Below are positions 1 through 5,265 of a stretch of DNA of 5,939 nt, piece by piece. The position numbers and the translations under genes were made by a program. Numbering within the stretch: position 1 is the stretch's first letter; each line of letters begins with the position of its first letter. The stretch covers positions 1 to 5,939 of the forward strand of contig CAJOQC010000228.1 of assembly GCA_905236785.1 (NCBI GenBank), written 5' to 3'. A model generated the notes under the pieces. That model saw only the letters and a list, made by a program, of their open reading frames with translations, made no database searches and was not told the DNA's origin. This DNA is from an uncultured Selenomonadaceae bacterium (GTDB lineage: Bacteria > Bacillota > Negativicutes > Selenomonadales > Selenomonadaceae).

Positions 1-34
1 AACCTATGAGCAAAAGTTTTGTGAATCGCAAAAA

Positions 35-50
35 CGTCAACTTTTTGACG
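35..50. repeat. Small AT-rich-flanked inverted repeat
   Basis: CGTCAA (35-40) and TTGACG (45-50) form a perfect 6-bp stem with a CTTT loop, preceded by a run of A. No T run follows directly; the nearest one (67-72) lies 16 bases downstream. It could be a remnant terminator of a gene upstream of the window or a protein-binding site. Nothing else in 1-120 is recognisable; that stretch is AT-rich and non-coding. Confidence 0.3.
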
Positions 51-123
51 CAATGACAAATTGTTGTTTTTTCTGCGTATTATAAATTATTACACAATTC
101 AAAAATTACAATATTTTTGCAAA

Positions 124-139
124 ACTTGATTTGTCAAGT
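124..139. promoter_or_regulatory. Perfect palindrome just upstream of the 6S RNA -35 box
   Basis: ACTTGA (124-129), TTTG spacer, TCAAGT (134-139) is a 6+6 bp perfect inverted repeat that ends one base before the proposed -35 hexamer at 141. This is where an activator or repressor dimer would bind. The TTGA...TCAA half-sites recall CRP/FNR-family operators. However, the gap between them is 4 bases rather than the 6 of an FNR site (TTGAT-N4-ATCAA), so I do not assign a regulator. Confidence 0.4.
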
Positions 140-140
140 A

Positions 141-169
141 TTGCAAGTAACTTTTTTTTGTGCTATTAT
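141..169 (+). promoter_or_regulatory. Sigma70-type extended -10 promoter of the 6S RNA
   Basis: TTGCAA (141-146, 4 of 6 matches to TTGACA) is separated by exactly 17 bp from TATTAT (164-169, 5 of 6 matches to TATAAT). A TG dinucleotide at 161-162 gives an extended -10. The spacer is T-rich and the upstream DNA is AT-rich, as for an UP element. Transcription would start at about 175-177, a few bases before the 5' strand of the 6S RNA closing stem. That agreement between promoter and RNA position supports both calls. Confidence 0.7.
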
Positions 170-175
170 TTCTCA

Positions 176-365
176 CAAAGGAAGCAAGCCTGAGATGTGC
201 GATAGCTTTAATTTATGTCTAACCTACATTATTAAAAGGGATATTCCGATTTGATTCCGCGCCTATGCCGAGCCGCCTTCAGAGCGGTGGGCAGAAGTCG
301 GACTTAGGACACCCACCTGCCGTTACGCAGGTTTAGGCATATAAAGCAACGGCATCTCGGACTCC
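176..365 (+). ncRNA. ssrS: 6S RNA (regulator of sigma70 RNA polymerase)
   Basis: 6S RNA mimics an open promoter and sequesters the housekeeping RNA polymerase holoenzyme, mainly in stationary phase. The 5' segment CCTGAGATGTGCG (189-201) and the 3' segment CGGCATCTCGG (350-360) closely match the conserved ends of E. coli 6S RNA. They pair as 190-197 with 353-360. The closing stem continues with GCTTTA (205-210) to TAAAGC (342-347), then TATGTCTAA (214-222) to TTAGGCATA (333-341), with an ATT bulge between. A central bubble follows (about 223-244 and 303-332). Its 3' strand carries the expected small hairpin ACCTGC/GCAGGT (315-332). The apical arm is CCGATTT (246-252) with AAGTCGG (295-301), GCC/GGC (267-269/290-292) and CCGC/GCGG (273-276/284-287). 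The length of about 190 nt is usual for the family. The exact ends are inferred from the promoter and the T run. Direct downstream neighbours are sugar-phosphate genes rather than the folate gene ygfA linked to ssrS in gammaproteobacteria. Confidence 0.9.
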
Positions 366-374
366 TTTTTTTTT
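350..374 (+). terminator. Likely 3' end of 6S RNA: closing-stem strand plus T9
   Basis: Nine consecutive T (366-374) follow the 3' strand of the 6S closing stem. The outermost bases TCC (363-365) can pair with GGA (180-182). There is no local GC-rich hairpin, so termination would depend on the long-range 6S stem. Otherwise the 3' end is made by processing and some transcripts read into the phosphomannomutase gene. Confidence 0.45.
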
Positions 375-455
375 GCAAAAATTTAGGCAATTTCAAAAAT
401 AAAAAAAGGGAAAAACGAGTTTTGCAACGAATATAACGAGAAAACAGGTTTGTTT

Positions 456-464
456 TGCTAAAAT
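456..464 (+). promoter_or_regulatory. Weak candidate extended -10 ahead of the phosphomannomutase gene
   Basis: TGC followed by TAAAAT (459-464) resembles an extended -10 box. No -35 hexamer is present at 16-18 bp upstream. The start would fall at about 471, leaving a leader of only ~15 nt beginning at the ribosome-binding site. Readthrough from the 6S promoter is an alternative source of transcript. The rest of 375-470 is AT-rich, with no other signal I can defend. Confidence 0.25.
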
Positions 465-469
465 TTACA

Positions 470-477
470 AAGAGGAG
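470..477 (+). promoter_or_regulatory. Ribosome-binding site fixing the phosphomannomutase start
   Basis: AAGAGGAG ends 8 nt before ATG at 486. This selects that ATG over the in-frame GTG at 477, which lies inside the ribosome-binding site itself. The following gene has the same octamer at the same spacing. Confidence 0.85.
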
Positions 478-485
478 TGTTGGTA

Positions 486-1847
486 ATGGCAATCAATGTT
501 GAAGGTTTTGGCGCGTATGATATTCGCGGCGTGTACCCCGAGAGCATAAACGACGAGTTGGCGTACAGAATAGGGCGCGTTTTCCCCGAATTGTTCGACG
601 CGAAAAAAGTAGCAATCGGGCATGACATCCGCCTTTCCGGCCCCACCATCAGCGACGCTTTGGCGCGGGGGCTTACAGAGGCCGGGTGCGACGTTTTGGA
701 CATCGGCGAGTGCGGCACGGAGATGATTTATTTCGCCACCGGGCATCTTAAACTTGACGGCGGCATCATGATAACCGCCAGCCACAACCCGCAGCAATAC
801 AATGGCATGAAATTCGTCAAAAAGGAATCCCGCCCCATTTCAAGCGACGACGGTCTTTTTGACATTCGCGACGCAGTGGCGGACGAAAGCCGCGACTTCA
901 CCAAGAAAAAAGCCACGGGCAAAATCACCAAAGTTGACGTTACCGACGACTATATCAAACTCCTGTTGTCCTATGTGGACGTAAAGAACCTAAAGCCCCT
1001 CAAAATTGTGGTCAACACCGGCAACGGCGCGGCGGGCACCATCATCAACGAACTTGAAAAGCATTTGCCCTTTGAGATGATAAAAGTCTTTAACGAACCC
1101 AACGGTTTCTTCCCCAACGGTGTTCCGAACCCGATTTTGCAGGACAACCGCGAAGTCACCGCCAAGGCTGTTATCGAGAACAAAGCCGACGTGGGCATCG
1201 CTTGGGACGGCGACTTTGACCGTTGTTTCCTCTTTGACGAAAAGGGCGGCTTTATCGAAGGCTATTACATGGTAGGTTTCTTGGCGGAAGCCTTCCTCAA
1301 AAAGAACAAGGGCGCAAGCGTCATTTACGACCCCCGCCTTATTTGGAACACCATCGAAATCGCCGAAAACTTGGGCGGCAAGCCGGTTATGTGCAAGAGC
1401 GGTCACGCCTTCATAAAGGGCAAAATGCGCGAAGTAAACGCGGTTTACGGCGGCGAAATGAGCGCCCATCATTATTTCCGCGACTTCTTCTATTGCGACA
1501 GCGGCATGATTCCGTGGTTGCTCGTTTTGGAACTTCTTTCCCAAGCCGGCGGCAAAACCCTCTCCGAGCTTATGGTGGAACGGCAGGAAAAATACCCCAG
1601 CCCCGGCGAAATCAACTCCAAGGTGGAGGACGCAAAGTCCATTATGGCGAAAGTGGAAGAAATTTACAGCGCAAAGGGCGGCGAAATCACGAAAGTGGAC
1701 GGTCTTTCCGTCATGTTCGACAATTGGCGCTTTAACCTCCGTATGTCCAACACCGAACCCTTTATCCGCTTGAACCTTGAAACAAAAGGCGACAAAGCAC
1801 TCATGAAAGAGAAAACCGACGAGCTTTTGAAGGTCATTCGCGGCTGA
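486..1847 (+). CDS. manB: Phosphomannomutase/phosphoglucomutase
   Basis: This is a cytoplasmic alpha-D-phosphohexomutase (453 aa, the usual family length) that interconverts hexose 1- and 6-phosphates through a phosphoserine intermediate. All four family signatures are visible. The catalytic serine loop TASHNPQQYNGMKF has Ser99 as the phospho-acceptor. The Mg2+ loop DGDFDR supplies Asp241, Asp243 and Asp245. The sugar-recognition loop is GGEMSAHHYF (322-331). The C-terminal phosphate-binding loop is RMSNTEPFIRLN (419-430). The N-terminal GAYDIRG is also typical. The GEMS form of the sugar loop is common in PMM/PGM enzymes that accept mannose and glucose phosphates, so bifunctionality is likely but not provable here. 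It would supply mannose-1-P or glucose-1-P for nucleotide sugars and envelope polysaccharides. The start is set by AAGAGGAG at 470-477. The gene is intact and is followed after 21 bp by glucose-6-phosphate isomerase, so the two are probably co-transcribed. The symbol manB (also called algC or pgm in various species) is by family similarity. Confidence 0.93.
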   Translation: MAINVEGFGAYDIRGVYPESINDELAYRIGRVFPELFDAKKVAIGHDIRLSGPTISDALARGLTEAGCDVLDIGECGTEMIYFATGHLKLDGGIMITASHNPQQYNGMKFVKKESRPISSDDGLFDIRDAVADESRDFTKKKATGKITKVDVTDDYIKLLLSYVDVKNLKPLKIVVNTGNGAAGTIINELEKHLPFEMIKVFNEPNGFFPNGVPNPILQDNREVTAKAVIENKADVGIAWDGDFDRCFLFDEKGGFIEGYYMVGFLAEAFLKKNKGASVIYDPRLIWNTIEIAENLGGKPVMCKSGHAFIKGKMREVNAVYGGEMSAHHYFRDFFYCDSGMIPWLLVLELLSQAGGKTLSELMVERQEKYPSPGEINSKVEDAKSIMAKVEEIYSAKGGEITKVDGLSVMFDNWRFNLRMSNTEPFIRLNLETKGDKALMKEKTDELLKVIRG

Positions 1848-1852
1848 CGAAA

Positions 1853-1860
1853 AAGAGGAG
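1853..1860 (+). promoter_or_regulatory. Ribosome-binding site of glucose-6-phosphate isomerase
   Basis: AAGAGGAG is followed by 8 nt and ATG at 1869, identical in sequence and spacing to the site of the preceding gene. It lies in the 21-bp gap after the phosphomannomutase stop and fixes the start. Confidence 0.85.
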
Positions 1861-1868
1861 AACAGGTT

Positions 1869-3323
1869 ATGAGTCTAAAACTAAAATCGGGTTTTGAATT
1901 TGACTATGACAATTTGTTCGGCGACGGCAAGGTTACCAAAGCCGACATTGACTCCTACGCCGACGACCTCAAAAAAGCCCATGCGGCCATGAATGTCATG
2001 CGTGAAAAGGGCTTTATAAAGGCTCACCTTTCTAAGGACGGCGAGCCGGAGAAGGTTTTATTTTCCCAGCTTCCCTATGTGGAAGAAGGGCATCTTAATT
2101 CGCCGGCATCCCTTAAACATTTGCAGGAACTGTCTGACCATGCCAAGAAGGATGTTGACGTTGTGGTGTCGTTGGGCATCGGCGGCTCTTTCCTTGGCAA
2201 CAAAGTTTTGTTTGACGTTCATTGCGGCTCTTTTTGGAACGCCAAGAGCGACGAAGAGCGGGGCGGTTTCCCGAAGGTGTACTTTAGCGGCAACAACATC
2301 GACCCCAGAAGCACCGGCGACCTCATTAACCATTTGCAAAAAATGGCGGAAGTCGGAAAGACCCATGGCAAGGACAAGCTGAAAGTTTTGCTCCTTGTTA
2401 TCTCCAAATCCGGCGGCACTTTGGACACCATGTCGAATTTCATGGTTATCTACGACGCGCTGAAAAAATCGGCGAACGTGGACGTGGAAGTGGTGGCGGT
2501 CACCGACCCCAACACGGAAAAAATGACCCTGCTGAAAAAACTTGCCGCCGACCATGGTTGGGACACCTTTGCCGTGCCGGACGGCGTGGGCGGCAGATTC
2601 ACCATTTTCTGCGACGTTGGCTTGACGCTTGCGGCGTGTGTGGGCTTTGACATAAAAGCCTTCCTTGACGGCGCAAAGGACATGGACGAAGCCTGCAAGA
2701 ACGAAGATGTTTGGCAGAACCCCGCAATGCTGAACGCTGCCTTAAAGTTTGCGGCGTCGGAAAAGCATGGTCGGGACATCGAAGTTATGATGCCCTACGG
2801 CGATTATCTTAAATCCGTGTCCGAATGGTACATTCAGCTTCTTGCCGAATCTTTGGGCAAACAGTACGACAAGGATGGCAAGGAAGTTTGCTACGGCAGA
2901 ACGCCCCTTGTGGCTGTCGGCACTACGGATATGCACTCCCAGACCCAACAGCACCAAGAAGGCAAACTTGACAAAATCGTGCAGTTTGTGAAAATCGCCA
3001 AGTGGGACAACGACCTTGTTATCCCCGATGCCTTCCCGGAGGCGAAGAAGCTTTCGGATATTTCCGGCGTGACCATGGGCGAAGCGTTGGAAGTTGCGCG
3101 GCAGTCTAACGCCGACGCACTTGCATCCAACAACCGCTATAACGCGTGTTTCACTTTGCCTGAACTTAATGCCTATCACTTGGGCGAGCTTCTTTATATG
3201 CTCGCCATGTCCGTTGCCTACGAGGGCGAACTTGCCAACGTGGATGCCTTTAACCAACCGGGCGTTGAGGCCTATAAGCGCATTATGGGTCCGAAACTTC
3301 AGGAGTTAAAAGCAAAGAAGTAA
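1869..3323 (+). CDS. pgi: Glucose-6-phosphate isomerase
   Basis: This cytoplasmic enzyme of glycolysis/gluconeogenesis interconverts glucose-6-phosphate and fructose-6-phosphate. The 484-aa product has the two-SIS-domain fold. The glycine loop SLGIGGSFLG spans 101-110. The sugar-phosphate loop ISKSGGTLDT spans 178-187. The GVGGRFT motif (239-245) corresponds to the conserved VGGRFS region. The base Glu lies in LLAESLGKQ (Glu327). His356 sits in TTDMHSQTQQ, and the C-terminal NQPGVEAYKR carries Lys470. The last three correspond to the known catalytic Glu, His and Lys. The phosphate loop reads SGGT where SGTT is commoner, a minor variation. Length, start (ATG with a strong ribosome-binding site) and stop all look normal. 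With the upstream phosphohexomutase it forms a compact pair linking fructose-6-P, glucose-6-P and glucose-1-P. Transcription probably comes from upstream. A strong hairpin begins 21 bp after the stop and probably defines or protects the 3' end of this message. Confidence 0.95.
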   Translation: MSLKLKSGFEFDYDNLFGDGKVTKADIDSYADDLKKAHAAMNVMREKGFIKAHLSKDGEPEKVLFSQLPYVEEGHLNSPASLKHLQELSDHAKKDVDVVVSLGIGGSFLGNKVLFDVHCGSFWNAKSDEERGGFPKVYFSGNNIDPRSTGDLINHLQKMAEVGKTHGKDKLKVLLLVISKSGGTLDTMSNFMVIYDALKKSANVDVEVVAVTDPNTEKMTLLKKLAADHGWDTFAVPDGVGGRFTIFCDVGLTLAACVGFDIKAFLDGAKDMDEACKNEDVWQNPAMLNAALKFAASEKHGRDIEVMMPYGDYLKSVSEWYIQLLAESLGKQYDKDGKEVCYGRTPLVAVGTTDMHSQTQQHQEGKLDKIVQFVKIAKWDNDLVIPDAFPEAKKLSDISGVTMGEALEVARQSNADALASNNRYNACFTLPELNAYHLGELLYMLAMSVAYEGELANVDAFNQPGVEAYKRIMGPKLQELKAKK

Positions 3324-3327
3324 ATAC

Positions 3328-3421
3328 TACCGACGAATAAAAGTTTTTTGGGGTTGTGTCGGCGGCTTTTTGCCGCAGGCATAGCCCCAAAAATAACCGT
3401 TTTTATATGATTACCGACGAA
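3328..3421. repeat. 10-bp direct repeats flanking the intergenic hairpin
   Basis: TACCGACGAA occurs at 3328-3337 and again at 3412-3421, on either side of a 74-bp segment that contains the large hairpin. The second copy lies in codons 2-5 of the following gene. The arrangement resembles target-site duplications around a small palindromic element. However, ACCGAC-type words are common in this DNA (for example TACCGACGAC near 941), so chance is plausible. Confidence 0.3.
3345..3393 (+). other. Strong intergenic RNA hairpin between pgi and the secretion genes
   Basis: Bases 3345-3366 pair with 3372-3393 around a TTTTT loop. Of 22 positions, 21 pair, three of them as G-U wobbles (3354/3384, 3356/3382, 3359/3379). 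The single mismatch is G3361/A3377. The G-U pairs hold only in RNA read from the + strand; in - strand RNA they would be A/C mismatches. That points to a structure in this transcript. The stem base is TTTTTGGGG/CCCCAAAAA, the reverse of an intrinsic terminator's layout, and the nearest T run (3400-3404) begins 7 nt beyond the stem. It may be a 3'-end stabiliser, a processing site, an imperfect terminator for pgi, or a translational control element for the next gene, whose ATG is 13 nt after the stem. Confidence 0.75.
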
Positions 3422-3931
3422 GAACCGAATAACTACAACGAGGACAAAAAACGACAGGCGGTGGCTTTTGCTCTTTTTGCGGCGGCGGTGACGGCGTATT
3501 TTATCGCAGACTTTTCCGCGCCCCAAGAAACCAGCCTTGTCTATAAAACCACACCGCCCACGGCGCAAGCGGCGCATAAAAAGCCCAAAGGCGCGGCGGC
3601 CGTCGAAAATTTTGACGGCAAACTGAAAAACCCCTTCACCGACAGCCACGAAACCCGCGACGGCGAAGAAAGGGCAACCGCCGCCAAAGATGCGCCCCCC
3701 GCAATCGCCCCTTTGCCGACAGCCGCGAAAAGCAAACAGAACGCGCCGAAACTGCAAGGCATAGCCTCGGAAGGCGGCAATTTTTTGGCATTTTTGTCCG
3801 ACGGCCAAAACTCGCAGGCCGTTGCCCAAGGCGAAATTTTTTCGGGCTGTCGAGCAACGCGGATAACCGCCGACAGCGTGACTTTGACCGACGGAACAAG
3901 CGAAGTGACATTATATCTTGATAAACAGTAA
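3407..3931 (+). CDS. GspC/PilP-like inner-membrane secretion or pilus assembly protein
   Basis: The predicted 174-aa protein probably couples an inner-membrane assembly platform to the secretin encoded next. It has a short, charged cytoplasmic N-terminus (1-17), one transmembrane helix (about 18-36), and an Ala/Pro/Lys-rich periplasmic linker (about 48-113). A compact beta-rich C-terminal domain follows (115-172, from PKLQGIAS through VTLTDGTSEVTLYL). Its pattern of 'L-x-GI ... G-x-x-F ... V-L-x-DG' resembles the homology region of GspC and the fold of PilP, which bind secretin N-domains. The linker's LKNPF resembles the 'DPF' stretch before PilP domains. There is no lipobox, unlike classical PilP, and no PDZ domain, unlike many GspC proteins. 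The start is ATG 3407, which gives a sensible membrane topology although no Shine-Dalgarno sequence precedes it. A GTG at 3356 would extend it by 17 unlikely residues and lies inside the hairpin. The gene overlaps the secretin by 14 nt. Similarity is by architecture and pattern, not by a search. Confidence 0.72.
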   Translation: MITDEEPNNYNEDKKRQAVAFALFAAAVTAYFIADFSAPQETSLVYKTTPPTAQAAHKKPKGAAAVENFDGKLKNPFTDSHETRDGEERATAAKDAPPAIAPLPTAAKSKQNAPKLQGIASEGGNFLAFLSDGQNSQAVAQGEIFSGCRATRITADSVTLTDGTSEVTLYLDKQ

Positions 3932-5264
3932 ACTTTTCATTAAATATCTTTTTATATCCACGGCATCCTTTCTTTTGTTCGCCGCAAATTGTTCCGCCAT
4001 GTCCATTGTCGGCACGAACTTGGACGTAAGGCAGGCTCTTATGAGCGCAGCGCGATTGGGCGGCTTGGGGCTTGTTGTTGACGAGAGCGTAAAAGGCACG
4101 ATAACAATTAACCTAAAAGATATTTCCCCCGCCGAGGCCATTTATTTTATCGCCGACGTAAAGGGCTTGTCGGTGGAGGAGCGAAACGGCAATTATCTTG
4201 TTTCGGCGGCCAAAAGCGGTCTTTCCAAAAGCGTATATTCCTATAACCTCCAATACGCCGACGCTGCGGAAGTCCTAAAAATCATCGACGACACCTTGGG
4301 CTATTTCGACTTGGGGCGCGGCGCAAAAAGCGACGGCGATAAAACCGCAAGAACCCTTGACAATCGACGTTTTGAACAAAGCGTTCGAGCAACGGCGGAT
4401 GCGGCGACAAACACCGTGATATTTTACGGCACGCCCCAACAGGCCGCAGCCATACGAAATTTAATCGAAAAGGTGGACATACCCGCAAAACAGGTTTCAA
4501 TCGAAGCCAAGGTGGTGGCGGTGGACAAAAACGCCGCCAAAAATTTGGGCGTTGAATGGAACTGGTCAACCCTCCCCCAATACCCCAAACGCGAAACCAC
4601 ATACGAGAGCCGCTACCGCACCGCAGAAAACGCCGACGGCAGTTACACCACCCTTCGGGAGGATGTGCCGAAAACAACGGTGACCCGAAGTTACAACGAC
4701 GGCAATGTGGGCGGGATTATTCAGTTTGGCCGCGGGCCTGAGGGTTATCCATTTGAATTTTATTACGAAGCGAAAATAAACGCCCTTATCACCGACGGCA
4801 AGGCAAAGATGCTCTCTAAGCCTAACATCACGGCGTTGCAAGGTAAAGAAGCCGTCATCACCATAGGCGGCGAGATTCCCGTGCCAAAAACCGTGGCGAC
4901 AAACACAAGCGCCACATCCTCCGTGGAGTACAAGAAGGTGGGCATAATCCTCCGTTGTACGCCGCGAGTGAACGAGGACGGTTACATAACAAGCCGCGTG
5001 CATACAGAGGTCAGCTCCCCAATTTATGTGGACGAAATGCGGGCGTATCGTATACAAAACCGTTCCGCCGAAACTACGGTGCGGCTAAAGGACGGCGAAA
5101 CCATGGTAATCGGCGGGCTTATCGGCGCGGAGGAGTCGCGGCGGCTTTCCAAAGTTCCCTTCTTGGGAGATTTGCCCGTTTTGGGCGTGTTTTTCCGCAA
5201 TTTGCGAAAAGAAAAAGCTGATTCGGAAATAATGATTTTTTTAACGGCGAGGGTGCTTAAATAA
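3918..5264 (+). CDS. Short secretin (GspD/PilQ family outer-membrane channel)
   Basis: Secretins form large multimeric gated channels in the outer membrane for type II secretion, type IV pili or related machines. The 448-aa precursor has a signal peptide with basic Lys5/Lys9 and a hydrophobic core at 10-23, with likely cleavage after NCSA (about 27). An N0/STN domain follows (about 30-97: NLDVRQAL, VVDESVKGTITINL). One N1-type ring domain is seen (about 104-187, ending with the PQQAAAIRNLIEKVDIP motif). The secretin beta domain runs from 192 to 448. Its hallmarks are KMLSKPNITALQGKEAVITI, GGEIPVPK, TTVRLKDGETMVIGGLI and VPFLGDLPVLGVFFRN. A polar Tyr/Thr-rich stretch (218-264) interrupts the start of the beta domain. 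It is shorter than typical GspD (N0-N3) or PilQ (with AMIN domains). The start is TTG 3918, because the next in-frame ATG is after the signal peptide. The start overlaps the upstream gene by 14 nt, which suggests translational coupling. Whether it serves pili or type II secretion cannot be decided here. Confidence 0.92.
   Translation: MINSKLFIKYLFISTASFLLFAANCSAMSIVGTNLDVRQALMSAARLGGLGLVVDESVKGTITINLKDISPAEAIYFIADVKGLSVEERNGNYLVSAAKSGLSKSVYSYNLQYADAAEVLKIIDDTLGYFDLGRGAKSDGDKTARTLDNRRFEQSVRATADAATNTVIFYGTPQQAAAIRNLIEKVDIPAKQVSIEAKVVAVDKNAAKNLGVEWNWSTLPQYPKRETTYESRYRTAENADGSYTTLREDVPKTTVTRSYNDGNVGGIIQFGRGPEGYPFEFYYEAKINALITDGKAKMLSKPNITALQGKEAVITIGGEIPVPKTVATNTSATSSVEYKKVGIILRCTPRVNEDGYITSRVHTEVSSPIYVDEMRAYRIQNRSAETTVRLKDGETMVIGGLIGAEESRRLSKVPFLGDLPVLGVFFRNLRKEKADSEIMIFLTARVLK
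5249..5253 (+). promoter_or_regulatory. Probable ribosome-binding site of the response regulator
   Basis: GAGGG inside the end of the secretin gene lies 12 nt upstream of ATG 5266. The spacing is long, so expression probably relies on translational coupling with the secretin, whose stop is 1 nt before this ATG. Confidence 0.45.
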
Positions 5265-5265
5265 T

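Noticed and set aside
45..86. Possible promoter from TTGACG (45-50) and TATTAT or TATAAA (78-86)
   Set aside because: The spacing of 27 bp or more is far outside the functional range, and such boxes are expected by chance in DNA this AT-rich.
332..389. Repeated TTTAGGCA (332-339 and 382-389)
   Set aside because: It is an eight-base repeat in AT-rich DNA with no structure around the second copy. The first is explained by pairing in the 6S stem.
477..485. GTG at 477 as the phosphomannomutase start
   Set aside because: It lies at the end of the ribosome-binding site AAGAGGAG. ATG 486 has ideal 8-nt spacing and begins at the conserved N-terminus.
304..492. A 62-codon minus-strand open frame over the 6S RNA 3' half
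   Set aside because: It overlaps the 6S RNA and the AT-rich leader, its composition is dominated by the T/A tracts, and it has no protein-like features.
2058..2555. Long open frames on the minus strand within pgi and within the mutase and secretin genes
   Set aside because: They are antisense shadows of strongly supported + strand genes. They show no recognisable motifs and no ribosome-binding sites.
3345..3404. The intergenic hairpin as a textbook intrinsic terminator
   Set aside because: The stem ends in an A run on its 3' side, and a short T run appears only 7 nt later. The layout is the reverse of a standard terminator.
3356..3406. GTG 3356 as an upstream start of the GspC-like gene
   Set aside because: It sits inside the strong hairpin, has no usable ribosome-binding site, and adds 17 residues unlike a membrane protein N-terminus.
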